Below are positions 11,908 through 22,228 of a stretch of DNA of 64,000 nt, piece by piece. Both the position numbers and the translations under genes were made by a program. Every line of letters starts with the position of its first letter. Position 1 is the stretch's first letter. A model generated the notes under the pieces. It was not told the DNA's origin. It did not search any database and worked only from the letters and a program-made list of their open reading frames with translations. The DNA is from Holothuria scabra (taxonomy: Eukaryota > Echinodermata > Holothuroidea > Aspidochirotida > Holothuriidae): the NCBI GenBank assembly GCA_037179385.1, contig CM074180.1:28253455-28317454 (forward strand). Direction: 5' to 3'.

Positions 11908-12485
11908 TCGATAAACTTGGTTTATCGACCGATAAACCAGGTTTATCAGACGATAAACCAGGTTTATCGACCGATAAACCTGGTTTATCGACCGATAAGC
12001 CAAGTTTTTCGACCGAAAAACCAGGTTTTTCGACCGATAAACCAGGTTTATCAGTCGATAAACCTGGTTTATCGTCTGATAAACTCGGTTTATCAACCGA
12101 TAAACCAAGTTTATCGAATTATTGGGCTTTTAGCGTCGATAAACCTGGTTTATCAAACGATAAGCCAAGTTTTTTGATAAACCGGGTTTATCAATTCGAT
12201 AAACCAGGTTTATCAATTCGATAAGCCAAGTTTTTTCACCAAAGAAGTGATAAACCTGGTTTATCAAATCGAAAAACCAGGTTTATCGGTTGATAAACCA
12301 AGTTTATCAGTCGAAAAACCAGGTTTATCGACGCCAAATACCGATAAACCAAGTTTCTTGACCGATAAACCAAGTTTATCGAATTGTTGGGTATTTGGCG
12401 TCGATAAACCTGGTTTATCGACCGATAAACCTGGTTTATCGATTTTGAAACGAGAGACACAGAAAACTCGGTTTATCGAGCCATG
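11908..12485 (+). repeat. Left array of 21-bp palindromic units
   Basis: The unit GATAAACC(A/T)GGTTTATC (17 bp, itself a palindrome) repeats with 4-bp linkers such as GACC, giving a 21-bp period. Variants have GATAAGCCAAGTTTTTC or GAAAAACC. Non-array words 'ttgggcatttggcgtcgata' and variants interrupt it at about 12110, 12335 and 12385, suggesting higher-order repeats. The period is a multiple of three, so both strands are open and read as a heptad like INLVYRP. These frames are by-products of the repeat, not genes. Confidence 0.9.
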
Positions 12486-13384
12486 AACTCGGTTTATTGC
12501 CCTTCAGTTGTGGACAAACGGCTTTGTATACGCGTAAAACATGAATGCCATGTCATACATTTCAGTACGTATGAAAGACTGAGAGACTTATTACTTGAAG
12601 AAAGATTCGGATAGGAACCTAAATAACATACAGTAGACGCCCTCGGCAATTGCGTACTACAGTAGATGTCGACACAGTATGTCAGATAGAGGGCTCGGAT
12701 GGATCATGGCGGTCAATTTGAGACAAAACTTCAGACCTGTCTTAATTTCATTAATCGGGCTTTTTGTAACGGCTGTAAAGGGCCAAATGGTGACGATCAT
12801 TCTTCGCTGCCAACTGTTTCATCATTCCTGTAAAGGGTGTCAAATTTACTTCGATCCTTTCAAAGGTGAGTCGAATGCAGATCGGGCTAGCCTCCCAAGA
12901 CAGTAATATTTACTAATAAGAGTCCTACGGTGGGAATCTGTCGTTGGAGTTTAGACCCTACCTTAGCACTACATTTGAATTCTTATTGGCTTTCAATAGG
13001 CCACTACGTACAGGACCTGGGCTATGCAAAAAGCATTGGGGAAATGAAGCCCCACCTCCCCCCTCCCCCATTCGATCTGGCGTAGGCTATGTAGGCCAGT
13101 ATCCAGTCAAAAAGTCGCAGTGATATAAAATATATTCATATATATTTAAACTTCTCCTCCTTCTTCCATTGCCATTATGATTCCCGCACGCGGGCGGGAC
13201 GTCTATCTACAGGATGACAATAAATGTGAAACTGAAAGTATTCTCTACAGAAGTACTGACCAAGACCTACGAACGACCGTACGTGCTCTAACGGTATACA
13301 TGTACCGGTTTATCTGTGATTAATGCTAGTCTAAGTAACTCCATGAAAACAATATACCGGCGTAGGGATATAAAATCGGTATGA
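12486..13384. other. Loop region of the foldback element
   Basis: Unique-looking DNA of about 0.9 kb between the two arrays. It has no homology to transposase that I can see. It includes C-rich and T-rich patches around 13055 and 13140. It may be captured DNA, as in the loops of other foldback elements. Confidence 0.5.
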
Positions 13385-13986
13385 AAAACTTGGCTTATCA
13401 GTTGATAAACCAGGTTTTTCGACGCTAAATGCCCAATAGTTCGATAAACCTGGTTAATCGGTCGATAAACTTGGTTTCTCGACCGATAAACCAGGTTTTT
13501 CGAATTGATAAACCTGGTTTATCGAATTGTTGGACATCTGGCTTTTATAAACCAGGTTTATCAACTGATAAGCCAAGTTTTGATAAACTTGGTTTATCAA
13601 ATTGATAAACCGGGTTTATCAATTTGATAAACCAGGTTTATCAATTCGATAAACCAAGTTTATCATCAGTAAAGAGATAAACTTGGTTTATCAAATCGAA
13701 AAACCAGGTTTATCGGCCGATAAACCTGGTTTATCGACGCCAAATGTTCAATAAATAGAAAAACCGGGTTTATCGAATTGATAAACCAGGTTTATCAACT
13801 TGATAAACCAAGTTTATCGACCTTTTTGTGAGAAAATCGATAAACCTGGTTTATCGATCGATAAACCAGGTTTATCAAAAAAAAACTTGGCTTATCAGTC
13901 GATAAACCTGGTTTATCGGTCGATAAACCAGGTTTATCGGTCGATAAACCTGGTTTATCGGTCGATAAACCAAGTTTATCGAATTA
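13385..13986 (-). repeat. Right array of 21-bp palindromic units
   Basis: Same GATAAACC(A/T)GGTTTATC unit as the left array. Read from 13986 leftwards, unit order and variant order match the left array read rightwards; for example the 'gataagccaagtttttt' variant follows after the same number of units. This shows the two arrays are one inverted repeat and did not arise as independent expansions. Interruptions 'gacgctaaatgcccaatagt' (13421) and 'gacgccaaatgttcaataa' (13737) recall those of the left arm. Confidence 0.9.
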
Positions 13987-14161
13987 TTGGGCATTTGGCT
14001 TGCCATATACGGTACGTAACCACATTTTCTAGTTGGCTATTGTGAACCAACTTCTCCAATAATTACCGTAAAACGTTCGTTTATTTCACCCAACTGCGCA
14101 TGACCATCGTTGCCCTAGCTCGAGGCTCGAGTAAGTCAAGGGAAGCAAATCGAACACGCTA

Positions 14162-16831
14162 TAGATGAAACAAAACGATATGGCGCCCCTATTTTTTGTA
14201 CGTGGAACTAAATCAATATGTCCACCTCGGGTTTTCATGTAAATAGTGTAATTTAGTTAGCTACAATTTCTATGCTATAGAAAAAACAATTAAATATTTT
14301 ATGTTTATAAAAAAGTATTTATGTTATTGTGTATATTAAATTTTATTTATTAATGTATCGACAGAGTAGATATTTATTAAAAATATTACTAAAATTTCTG
14401 ATCATAAGGAATCTTTTTTAAAAATCTGGAAATGTACTTTAGTACCTGCTGCAAAACGAACTCCTGAGTTCTGTCATGCCCGATCCATGTTTAGTACATC
14501 ATTATATAAATGGTTTGCTACGCAGTGTAATTTGGTGGGCGGTGCAACATGGATGGATAGATTATTTTGTATCCACTTGCAGAATATATGTTAGCAAGAA
14601 CGTGAAAACTAAGTTTAATATAATTTTACCAACTCTTCTTTTTAGAAGAATTTTTTCAACAATTATTTTGAAATTTAAAAACGAGCAAAAATATCTAAAG
14701 ATATTTCCTACATTAAAAATAAAAATTTTGTTCCCCTTGAATTTACATTGACTACCAAATAGTTCACATAATTTTGCATGGACCAGTCCTCAGCTGGAGT
14801 ACCGAGTTAGCTTTACGTGGACCACGTCGATCAGATAATGGGCCTACTTTGTCGTCACGGTCATCCGAACAATTAAGATGAATTAAAACCATGAAAAACC
14901 CATTAATGAGTTAGAGAGAGTAATAGCGAATGGAGTAAGTGAAACTGTTTAAGTGAAACATTTTTCCATATTCTTTGGCACCAAGCTCCAACGTAGTAAT
15001 ATAATACTAACGTTAGTAATACTAGGCCTAACTGTTACTTTGTTAGGCAGGCGTAAAGTTGCAATGACGGCTGTAAGATTACGTTGTTAGGCTACATAAT
15101 GTAGCCTAGCCTAGTACAATGTAGGCTAGTATAAACACCCCCTCTTCGCTTCGTTTGGATTTTCCACAGGTGACCCAGCGTTAATTCTGCTAAGAGGTAG
15201 ACTAGAGAGCAGTCCCCCAAACTTATTTTGAAGAAAAAGCTAAATAGCCTAACACAATTTTCATCTTATTTCTCTTCAAAGTATCTTTCATTACATTTTG
15301 TGACTTTACTTAATAGTAGGGAAGCCAAAGGTAAAAAATGAAGTTTTTAGTAGGGTTCTGAATGTCATATCAGTTGTGAGAGCTCAATGAGAGAATCACA
15401 AAAAAAAAAAAAATGGGGATAATCGGACCTTGCTATCTCGAGTTATAGTCTGACAACGCTGGCCAAAAGACGTTCGTTTGTCTGAACTGGGCCGCGGGCC
15501 CTCGATTTACCATTTTTGAGGGCCCGTAATTCCATGAACCAACATCACATTGCATTATAACATGCCTAAATGAGAATATGGGACAATCATTCAAGCTCAG
15601 TGAAAAATGAGCACCATCCAACATAAGGTTGATGAGATATGCCTGTTGCAAAATGACCGAAATCCTCATTTTTGACTTGTGGTCTTTGACCTTGACATTG
15701 TTAACACAGTGAAAATCACCGATTTTGAACGTAAATAAATCCACAATGCAAACTCTCATGAGTTTGAAATTCACTGTGGTTTGAGAGACTAGTAAATGCT
15801 AAAAGCTAAATGAAGATCAAGTGATTTGACTAATAATTAACAAATTAATGAATCATTAAAATCGTCAATTTAACAAAAACATACCGAAGGTTCAAAAGTG
15901 CGTTGACCCCAGGGAAGCCAGAATAGTTGCTTCACTGCATATACAAGTGTGCACTACTTTCCTGTGTATGAAAAAACTTCGTATTCAGTCAATTTAGATA
16001 TTTTAGACTTGCAATTGTTGAAAAAGAGTAGAATTAGCAATATGCACATAATGTTATACAGTAATATTAATGGATAATTAAGAAAAATAAGGTAAAAAGG
16101 AGAAATTTTTGGGTGATCATCAGTTGGGTTGTTAAACCGTATCCAGTCTCGCCACGAGGAGGCTGATCACTTGAGACCGTGGACTCATTTGCTCTAGTTT
16201 TTTCTACTTCATTTTTTTTTTTACTTTCCTTCCAGCAGATCGAATGCCAGATAAAAGTAAATAATGTATGAGGTAATAATTAAGAAACAGCTATCGCATT
16301 CAGGTACAAATATCAGTCAAAGCATTACAGTTTTGTGACGCTTGGAATATCAGAGGTCTGACCGGGCGATTACCCGTTCCATCCTCATAAAATTTGACTG
16401 CAGGCATTCTAGGCGACCTTGTTATCACCCTAATTAGCCACTGCACTGGAATGTAGTAGTATTTTTTGTAAATGTCGTGAATAAAAAACCACAGGAATGC
16501 CCACCTGTCTCAAAAGGTTTTACTGGAGGATGGTCATTAAAGGTGTCCAATCCACCAAGCTAGAATTATTGTAATGGGACGGTAAAGATGACCCCGCAAG
16601 GCCTCAATATTTAGTTTCACTTTTTCTACAACAACAAAGCTTGTTGTACATGAATATAATTCAAATGCCACCACCAATTTCCATAATTCCAATAAAGCTC
16701 TTTAATGATGACTTTTACATGTCCTTTTATAAAAGAAGTCTCACTTTTTTATTTAGTCTCCAGGTATCATTTCCAAATACTGTCACCTGTCCCCGGTGCC
16801 ACCTCTTTGGGCGCATCCGGCCAGTAGCTGT
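14162..16831. other. Intergenic stretch, no gene recognised
   Basis: AT-rich DNA. A perfect 10-bp-arm palindrome lies at 15088-15108 (TAGGCTACAT / ATGTAGCCTA around one A), and a poly-A run at about 15399. A minus-strand frame of 113 codons (15433-15774) has no recognisable domain and includes satellite-like wording ('ggtctttgaccttgacattg'), so it is not called. A 91-codon frame at 14476-14751 is AT-driven. Confidence 0.45.
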
Positions 16832-17040
16832 ATGAAATCTGATGAGAGTACTTTTGCCAACCCATCAGCCGCTTGAGGTTACATCTGTCAGTCGCCAAGG
16901 ATAGACACCTCTGCTGGGCGCCTACCAGCCGCACAGATGTGGCAGTATCATACTTCTGCAACCCGTCACCAGCGCAACCTCTTTGGGCGCCACTAGCCGG
17001 CCACAAAGCACTTACTGATCTTTTTTTTTGTAAACAATTT
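16832..17040 (+). repeat. Direct duplication, copy 1 (209 bp, offset 435 bp)
   Basis: Nearly identical to 17267-17475; the first difference seen is t/c in 'gtact(t/c)ttgcc'. It holds 'gcgcaacctctttgggcgcc', a word that also recurs at about 17079-17098 and 17156-17175 between the two copies, so the locus is a small nested tandem repeat. The identical frames starting at 16873 and 17308 are a result of the duplication. Confidence 0.9.
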
Positions 17041-17266
17041 ATAGCAGGTGCACAGTATTAATTATGCCATTAACCAACGCAACCTCTTTGGGCGCCATTG
17101 GCCAGGACAGATTTATGTCTCTTTTTATGTTACTGCTTCTGTAACCTGTCACCAACGCAACCTCTTTGGGCGCCATTGGCTGGCATAAATTGTTTTTCTT
17201 ATTTTTAAAGTAGCTGATGCACAGTGTAATTTTTCACAGTCACCAGCACAAGGTCTCTGGTCTTTC

Positions 17267-17475
17267 ATGAAATCTGATGAGAGTACTCTTGCCAACCCAT
17301 CAGCCGCTTGAGGTTACATCTGTCAGTCGCCAAGGATAGACACCTCTGCTGGGCGCCTACCAGCCGCACAGATGTGGCAGTATCATACTTCTGCAACCCG
17401 TCACCAGCGCAACCTCTTTGGGCGCCACTAGCCGGCCACAAAGCACTTACTGATCTTTTTTTTTGTAAACAATTT
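17267..17475 (+). repeat. Direct duplication, copy 2
   Basis: Second copy of the 209-bp block. Similarity stops at the T-run after 'tgtaaacaattt', where the two copies diverge abruptly. High identity means a recent duplication or a local assembly artefact. Confidence 0.9.
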
Positions 17476-18327
17476 TTTTTTTACTGTACAGGAATATTAT
17501 TATTCCTTTGGATACCCTGGATTCATCATGTGCTTTTTAGTTTTTTTAAAAGCCAAGACAACTAATTCAAAGTTTGCCTGGCATGAAATTTGATGGGAGT
17601 AATTAAGCTACCCACCAGAGCACACATTATGAGACTTCCTACTGTTAAGAGCATTTTTATAACGTATATTGGTAGATGACAAACAGGAATTATTCATTAT
17701 ACTTGTTTCCTCGACATTTCAAAATGTATTTATTAGTAGTAGTTTGAACCCTAACCATTGCTTTGAAGCAGGCTTTCTTTTTGCAACATTTGTGTAATAA
17801 AATCATGAGACAATAAAACATAAACTACTACACCCCTTACTCAAGGTATGTACCTGAATACCTGAATGCGATAACCATTTAACATAAAAGATGCCCATTA
17901 GTCATTGTGAAGTTATGCAATAATATTGTACGGTAGACTGTAAACAACAAAAATGTATTCTTTTGTTTACAGTACATGAGATAGTGAGATCTCAGAACTA
18001 CTAGAGCAAATGAGTTGTTGTGGCACAGGCAAATGTTTGGGGGTAATTTCACCAACATTTGGCTGTGCCATTAAAAGAGTGAAATTAAATGGTCCAATGA
18101 AAATGCCAATTAAAACTCTTGTTGTCAATCTGAATGGATAAAAATGAGATAAACATAATAAAGCTTTTATTTGAAAATAAAGACTATAATATTGCACTCT
18201 TAAACTAATGGAAATAATTAAAAAATATTTACAAATTTGAATTGACCTGAATTGAATTGAAATTATATTGGTTGCATATTTGAAATGATTTAAGCTGCAA
18301 AACTTAAAGCAGACTCTTTAACTCTAC
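17476..18327. other. Intergenic stretch, no gene recognised
   Basis: AT-rich DNA up to the TTAA target site of the neighbouring transposon. A 76-codon minus-strand frame at 17967-18197 shows no known feature. Confidence 0.4.
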
Positions 18328-18331
18328 TTAA

Positions 18332-18358
18332 AGGGAAGTTGCAGCCACCCCAATTTGA
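18332..18358 (+). repeat. Left terminal inverted repeat of the TTAA element
   Basis: 27 bp starting AGGGAAGTTGCAG. It matches the inverted right end at 21 of 27 positions and is preceded by TTAA at 18328-18331. Confidence 0.8.
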
Positions 18359-18850
18359 CTAATTTGGCTAAATTTGATCTATAGCTACACATATGACTCA
18401 TTGTTATCATGCAACTGAATCTCAATTTGTTACTGTATTGATAAAAGTTATGCTCATGGAGAAAGAAGTGCTAGTTTTAATTTCACTATGCAATATTTTG
18501 GTTCTCAAATAATACTAATAGTAAGTGTTAATTACAGAAATGAGAGGGGGCCTACCCAAAGTTCACTAGCTTCAATGTTCTCAAGGTTTGATGTTTAACT
18601 ACAGCTATTTCATAAAGTATTCCCAGGATTAGATGCTCATACGTTTTTAGTATTTTGAGTCAAACCCTGGGAAGAATGGACCCCGGAATTACATTAAGAT
18701 ACAGCCCCAATGAGATGGTAATAATATTCAGCTGATTTTATGAAGTAAAATTGGAGTGACTGCAACATCTTTAAAATTGAATGTGTTGATAGTGAAGTTC
18801 AAAATAAAATTAAATAATATGTAGGCTACAAGAGGAAATGAAAAGGGTGG

Positions 18851-20311
18851 TTAAAATAAGATGATCACTTCCCCATTTAAATAATCAGTAAGAAGGGAGA
18901 CTTTTAAAACCTCAAATGACTCAGCCTCATACTCTTCATCCTCAACATCATTCCACTCAACAGGATCATACTCAACAACACACTCACTTTCCTCACACAC
19001 ACCAATCACTCTCCCCCCCCACCACATTTCATCCCCATCATCACTTAACCATAAATGTTTAATTCTCCTCCCAACAAAATCTTTTGCCCCAACCTCCATA
19101 ACAACCAAATCCCCACCCTCAATATCATTAGCAATTTCTGTGTCTGAATACTCCCACTCTGTGTCACTATCTTCATCATACTTAATCAAAAACTTACCAT
19201 CCTTTCTTTTTACTACCCCCACAAACCACTTTTCTCCCCCTTTCCCATCATCTGTGTGGTGCTCGACAAGTTTCCCATCTAGATTTCTTCCCCCCCTATT
19301 CTGTTGATATGATTCCCTCCCATTATTCCCTTTCTCATTTCTTATCAATTCCCTCATGTTAGGTTTCAATTCTTCTAAACTTAAAGCCCGTCCCATCCTA
19401 GAAAAATTCAAAAGACCCTCTTTGTTTTTCATTTTCAATACATACCTCATAAATTTCAAACGCACTTTCACACTCTCCATCTGCTCTTTCTCACTCTTTC
19501 CACTCAGTCCCTCATTCATACCACTCTCACTCTTCCACAAACCTCCATCATTCACCAGCTCATCAGTCAAACTTATCACTCTTTTTCTCTCATTCTCTTC
19601 TCTCTCAGCTGCCTTCTCTTGCCTCTCTTTCCACTTACACACTTTAAACTCTCTCATCCTCTCACGCCTCTCATGAAACTCTGTCCTCTGATCTCGCACT
19701 GACTTTCTCGCATACTCCATGTACTCTTTCCTTTTCTCATCATCCAACCTGTCACGCCACTCACTCATCTCATTCTTAGCACACATAATCATACCCTCTA
19801 AAGCAATTGTCAAAGCATTTGGTTTCTCACGCAGCAGTCTATCGAGCATTCCAAAATCTCTCTCAGTACTTACATTTGTTGTTGGCACACTCTCAGTCTC
19901 ACTTCTCATACCCTCACTCATACTTGCATACTTTCCACCTCTCAAATGATCACCCAACATACGCCTCCCAATCACACAAAAAGCTGCACACAGTCCCTCT
20001 AAAAAAGCCTTGCATTCAACATATCGCTCACATTCAAACAGCAAACTCTCATACACACAATCCACTCTCACTTCTACATCCTCAAACATCCTCTCTCCTC
20101 TCATCAAACCACTCGCATCTTTCGCCCACTTCTCACAGCACTCCATAAATCTCTCATACCTCACACTCATTTCAGCAACATGCACTCGCTTCCCATTCAC
20201 ACCAGTTTGATTTAAAGATCGCCATAATGGGGAAGTGATCATCTTATCGATGATGCCTCTGGCATCTGCATCCCGACTTGAAAGAAGGAACTTCCAGATC
20301 AGCATGAACAA
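18851..20311 (-). pseudogene. Transposon protein, C-terminal piece with two Tudor-like repeats
   Basis: An open frame of 486 codons on the minus strand. The first ATG is not a real start, because the frame continues the protein encoded by the upstream piece (20244-20717) after a frameshift near 20260-20275. Visible parts are a conserved block VPTTNVSTERDFGMLDRLLR at residues 142-161, continuing through NALTIALEGMIM (165-176); a long basic/acidic helical region (about 185-335); and two related β-rich repeats at about 359-405 (GEKWFVGVV...FLIKYDEDSD) and 411-486 (GRRIKHLWL...MWWGGRVIGV...VVEYD), which resemble Tudor/Agenet-type folds. From memory, similar uncharacterised proteins with the ERDF/LEGMIM block are multi-copy in amphioxus, cnidarians and molluscs. 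Lying inside the TTAA element, it is most likely the C-terminal half of its transposase. No catalytic residues can be assigned. Confidence 0.7.
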
Positions 20312-20717
20312 CTTTCATTAACTGATTGTCTTTTTCGACTTGTTTGAAAAAGGTCAACAGTTCTGGATACAAGAAATACACACCGGCAGCATTGTGGAAA
20401 AGGATATTGAATCTGTTTCCTTTGAAAGGAGCCAGAGGAATATCCTTTTCCACGCCGGTGGACTTGAGAAAAGCCAGAAAATCCACTGGTTTTCCTGACT
20501 TTTCACAAGCCCTCTGTTGAATGCTTTTGCAAACAAGTCGAATGAGACGCACAGTTCCAGCTTCACTTCCTGGTGCAAAAAGACCTGGTAGCAGGCGACT
20601 ACCCACAATATTTGTTCCTAGAATATTTTTTTCAAGCAACTTGAGGGTAGCCGCAGTTTGATCTGCTAGACCTACCAGGAAGTGAAGCCCACAATAAAAG
20701 TCATTCATCCTGGTCAC
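20244..20717 (-). pseudogene. Transposon protein, central piece
   Basis: 157 codons opening with GTG at 20717, which overlaps the stop of the upstream frame. The true protein start lies upstream. MNDFYCGLHFLVGLAD at residues 4-19 and FKGNRFNILFHNAAGVYF at 98-115 are its distinctive conserved-looking blocks, and a Cys/His-containing helix precedes a possible core domain. The frame loses sense after about residue 143, where the downstream frame (18851-20311) takes over. The separate stop and frame change mark a disabling frameshift. From memory, intact relatives have roughly 150 or more residues with conserved acidic positions before MNDFYCGLHF. Those are missing here. Confidence 0.65.
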
Positions 20718-21862
20718 TGATGCTTTCTCAACATCAATGTTTTACGTGGTAGTCTGATATCAGATATGTCTGACAAGTGTTTCAGAACAGATCTGATAAC
20801 AGATTCTACGTTGTTGGCTCCAACATTTTTCATCATCAGGTCCTGGTAGAGAGCCCTGACATCATCTGTATACTTTCCATTTTTGAAAGTTACCACCTCT
20901 TTAGATTTGAGAAATTTGTTCATTTCCTCTTGTACCCTCTCATCAACATTCTCCTCCAAGGTGCATAGCCTATTTTCCATGAAAGCAGAGTTTTGTTTGA
21001 GTACTTTATTTTCTTTTTTGAGTTTTTTTTGTTTCTCTGTTCCCAGATTGTTCCTTCGAGTTGTAGTTTTTTGTTTCAGCCATAGCACTCTGTCCATGAG
21101 GTTTTTTCTTCTTCTTTTAAATAGAACAACTTGTGCTTTCAGTTTTTTTATTTCAGTTTCCTGATTGCTGTTAATTTTTTTGAGATTCGTAATAGTTTTG
21201 ACTTTCTTGTCTAAATCTTTTTGCAATTTTTTTTCTTTCCTTCTGAAGCACCGCCTTTTGTTTTGATGAGTTCGTGTCGTATCTTTCATTTTTTCTTCAA
21301 GTTTTCTTTTCTCTGCCCGCACCTTCAAAGCCACCTCCATATACATTCCCCTATCCTCCCCCAATTCATCAATTAATTCCCCCTGAAGAAGCACTTTTTC
21401 TTTAAGCTGCTCACCATTTGTATGCACCTTGGAGGTGTGTTGAGGAGACTGTGAGTGTGAAGGTCCAGAAGTTGAGGTTTGGGTAATAATTTCCAATTTA
21501 GATGCTAAAAATGTTTTGAAATTCATCATGCCACTCTGAGATTTGTTCTTTGACATTCTTCTTTTTTTTTCATTCAGTCTTTTCAATTTTGTGAGCAATT
21601 GTTTTGCCTTGACTTCTTGCAAGGCAAAACCCCCAAAACCACAAATGACATTCCTTACCCTTTCTACCCTCTCCATGACCCCTTCAGACTCAAAATGTTT
21701 TTCAACAAATGCATTAATTTCCAGTAGGGCTGCATTATTTAGCCCATAAATATTTCCCCCCCATTTCCCTTCGTTGCTAATGCAAGTAAGGATTGCATCC
21801 CTGGTTATCCCAATATCATTACAATAAGGCCCAACTCCCTCAACTTCTGGACCTTCACTCAT
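20714..21862 (-). pseudogene. Transposon protein, N-terminal coiled-coil piece
   Basis: 382 codons from ATG at 21862. This start is plausible: it follows AT-rich non-coding DNA and the product begins MSEGPEVEG. Residues about 1-90 look globular. About 90-150 are Lys/Ser/Thr-rich and probably disordered. About 150-320 form a very Lys/Glu-rich coiled coil. The end (about 335-375) has the motif FKNGKYTDDVRALYQDLM...VIRSVLKHL...RLPRKT, a helical block I associate with the same uncharacterised invertebrate family. The frame ends 13 codons later at TGA (20714-20716). It overlaps the next frame by 4 bases, a junction produced by deletion rather than a natural operon overlap. Confidence 0.65.
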
Positions 21863-22114
21863 GGTTGAAAGTTACAGAAAAAAATTGGATCTGAAGTATA
21901 GAAGTCTTAATATCAACTTGCTGTTGACTAATTGTAACTGTAAATATCAGTACAACTTTACAAGGGGCCACTAAGTTGCACTGAATAACTATTTGTTGCA
22001 GGCCTAGGCTATAGACTAAGTTATGCAACAAGTATTGGTGAAATCTGTTAGGCTAGAAGGTTAGGCTATATATAGGATAGCACAATAACTTTGGCCAAAG
22101 CCTAATGTTGTGAT

Positions 22115-22228
22115 CCTACCGAATAATATATGTACGGGAAACACAACTTAGGCTACAACGTAGTTACGGGGCCTACCGAGTAATATATATTCGGGAAACA
22201 CAACTTAGGCTACAACGTAATTACGGGG
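22115..22228 (+). repeat. 57-bp tandem duplication inside the TTAA element
   Basis: Two copies (22115-22171 and 22172-22228) of a unit starting 'cctaccgaataatatatgta' and ending 'acgtagttacgggg'. They differ at a few positions. The array lies upstream of the broken coding region, in what would be the element's 5' non-coding part. Confidence 0.85.

Larger units (their letters stand above)
11871..14024. mobile_element. Foldback (long inverted-repeat) element with palindromic arrays
   Basis: The outer ends are inverted copies: TGTGGTTACG at 11871-11880 and 14015-14024, then a shared stretch through 'tatggcaagccaaatgccca' and the first array units, with a 5-bp gap. The arms (11871-12485 and 13385-14024) run collinearly in opposite orientation and consist of tandem 21-bp units. 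A loop of about 0.9 kb (12486-13384) holds no recognisable gene; a 75-codon frame at 12679-12906 has no known motif. This matches foldback transposons such as Drosophila FB and sea-urchin TU, whose long inverted repeats are built from short tandem units. No clear target duplication was found (flanks 'tgtccat' and 'ttttcta'). Confidence 0.7.
8764..14161. mobile_element. Possible 5.4-kb element bounded by a 14-bp inverted repeat
   Basis: TAGCGTGTTCGATT at 8764-8777 is exactly inverted at 14148-14161. The TAG...CTA termini would fit a hAT-like element, but the flanks give at best a 3-bp TAG duplication and not the expected 8 bp. The interval contains the 21-bp minisatellite, a hAT-type insertion (10197-11454) and the foldback element. 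A 14-bp match can arise by chance over 64 kb, so this is a weak call. Confidence 0.25.

Noticed and set aside
11707..12177. Frames of 133 and 104 codons on opposite strands with INLVYRP-like heptads
   Set aside because: They are produced by the 21-bp palindromic array, which is open on both strands; no start context or unique sequence supports a protein.
15433..15774. 113-codon minus-strand frame
   Set aside because: No domain; contains satellite-like wording, so it is more likely repeat-derived.
16873..17565. Two frames sharing the same first ~50 residues
   Set aside because: Explained by the 209-bp direct duplication; no domain, and the frames diverge right after the duplicated block.
19356..20210. 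Plus-strand frames of 64-113 codons within the TTAA element
   Set aside because: Shadow frames opposite the minus-strand transposon protein, with biased S/L/H/T composition mirroring its Glu/Lys/Arg-rich code.
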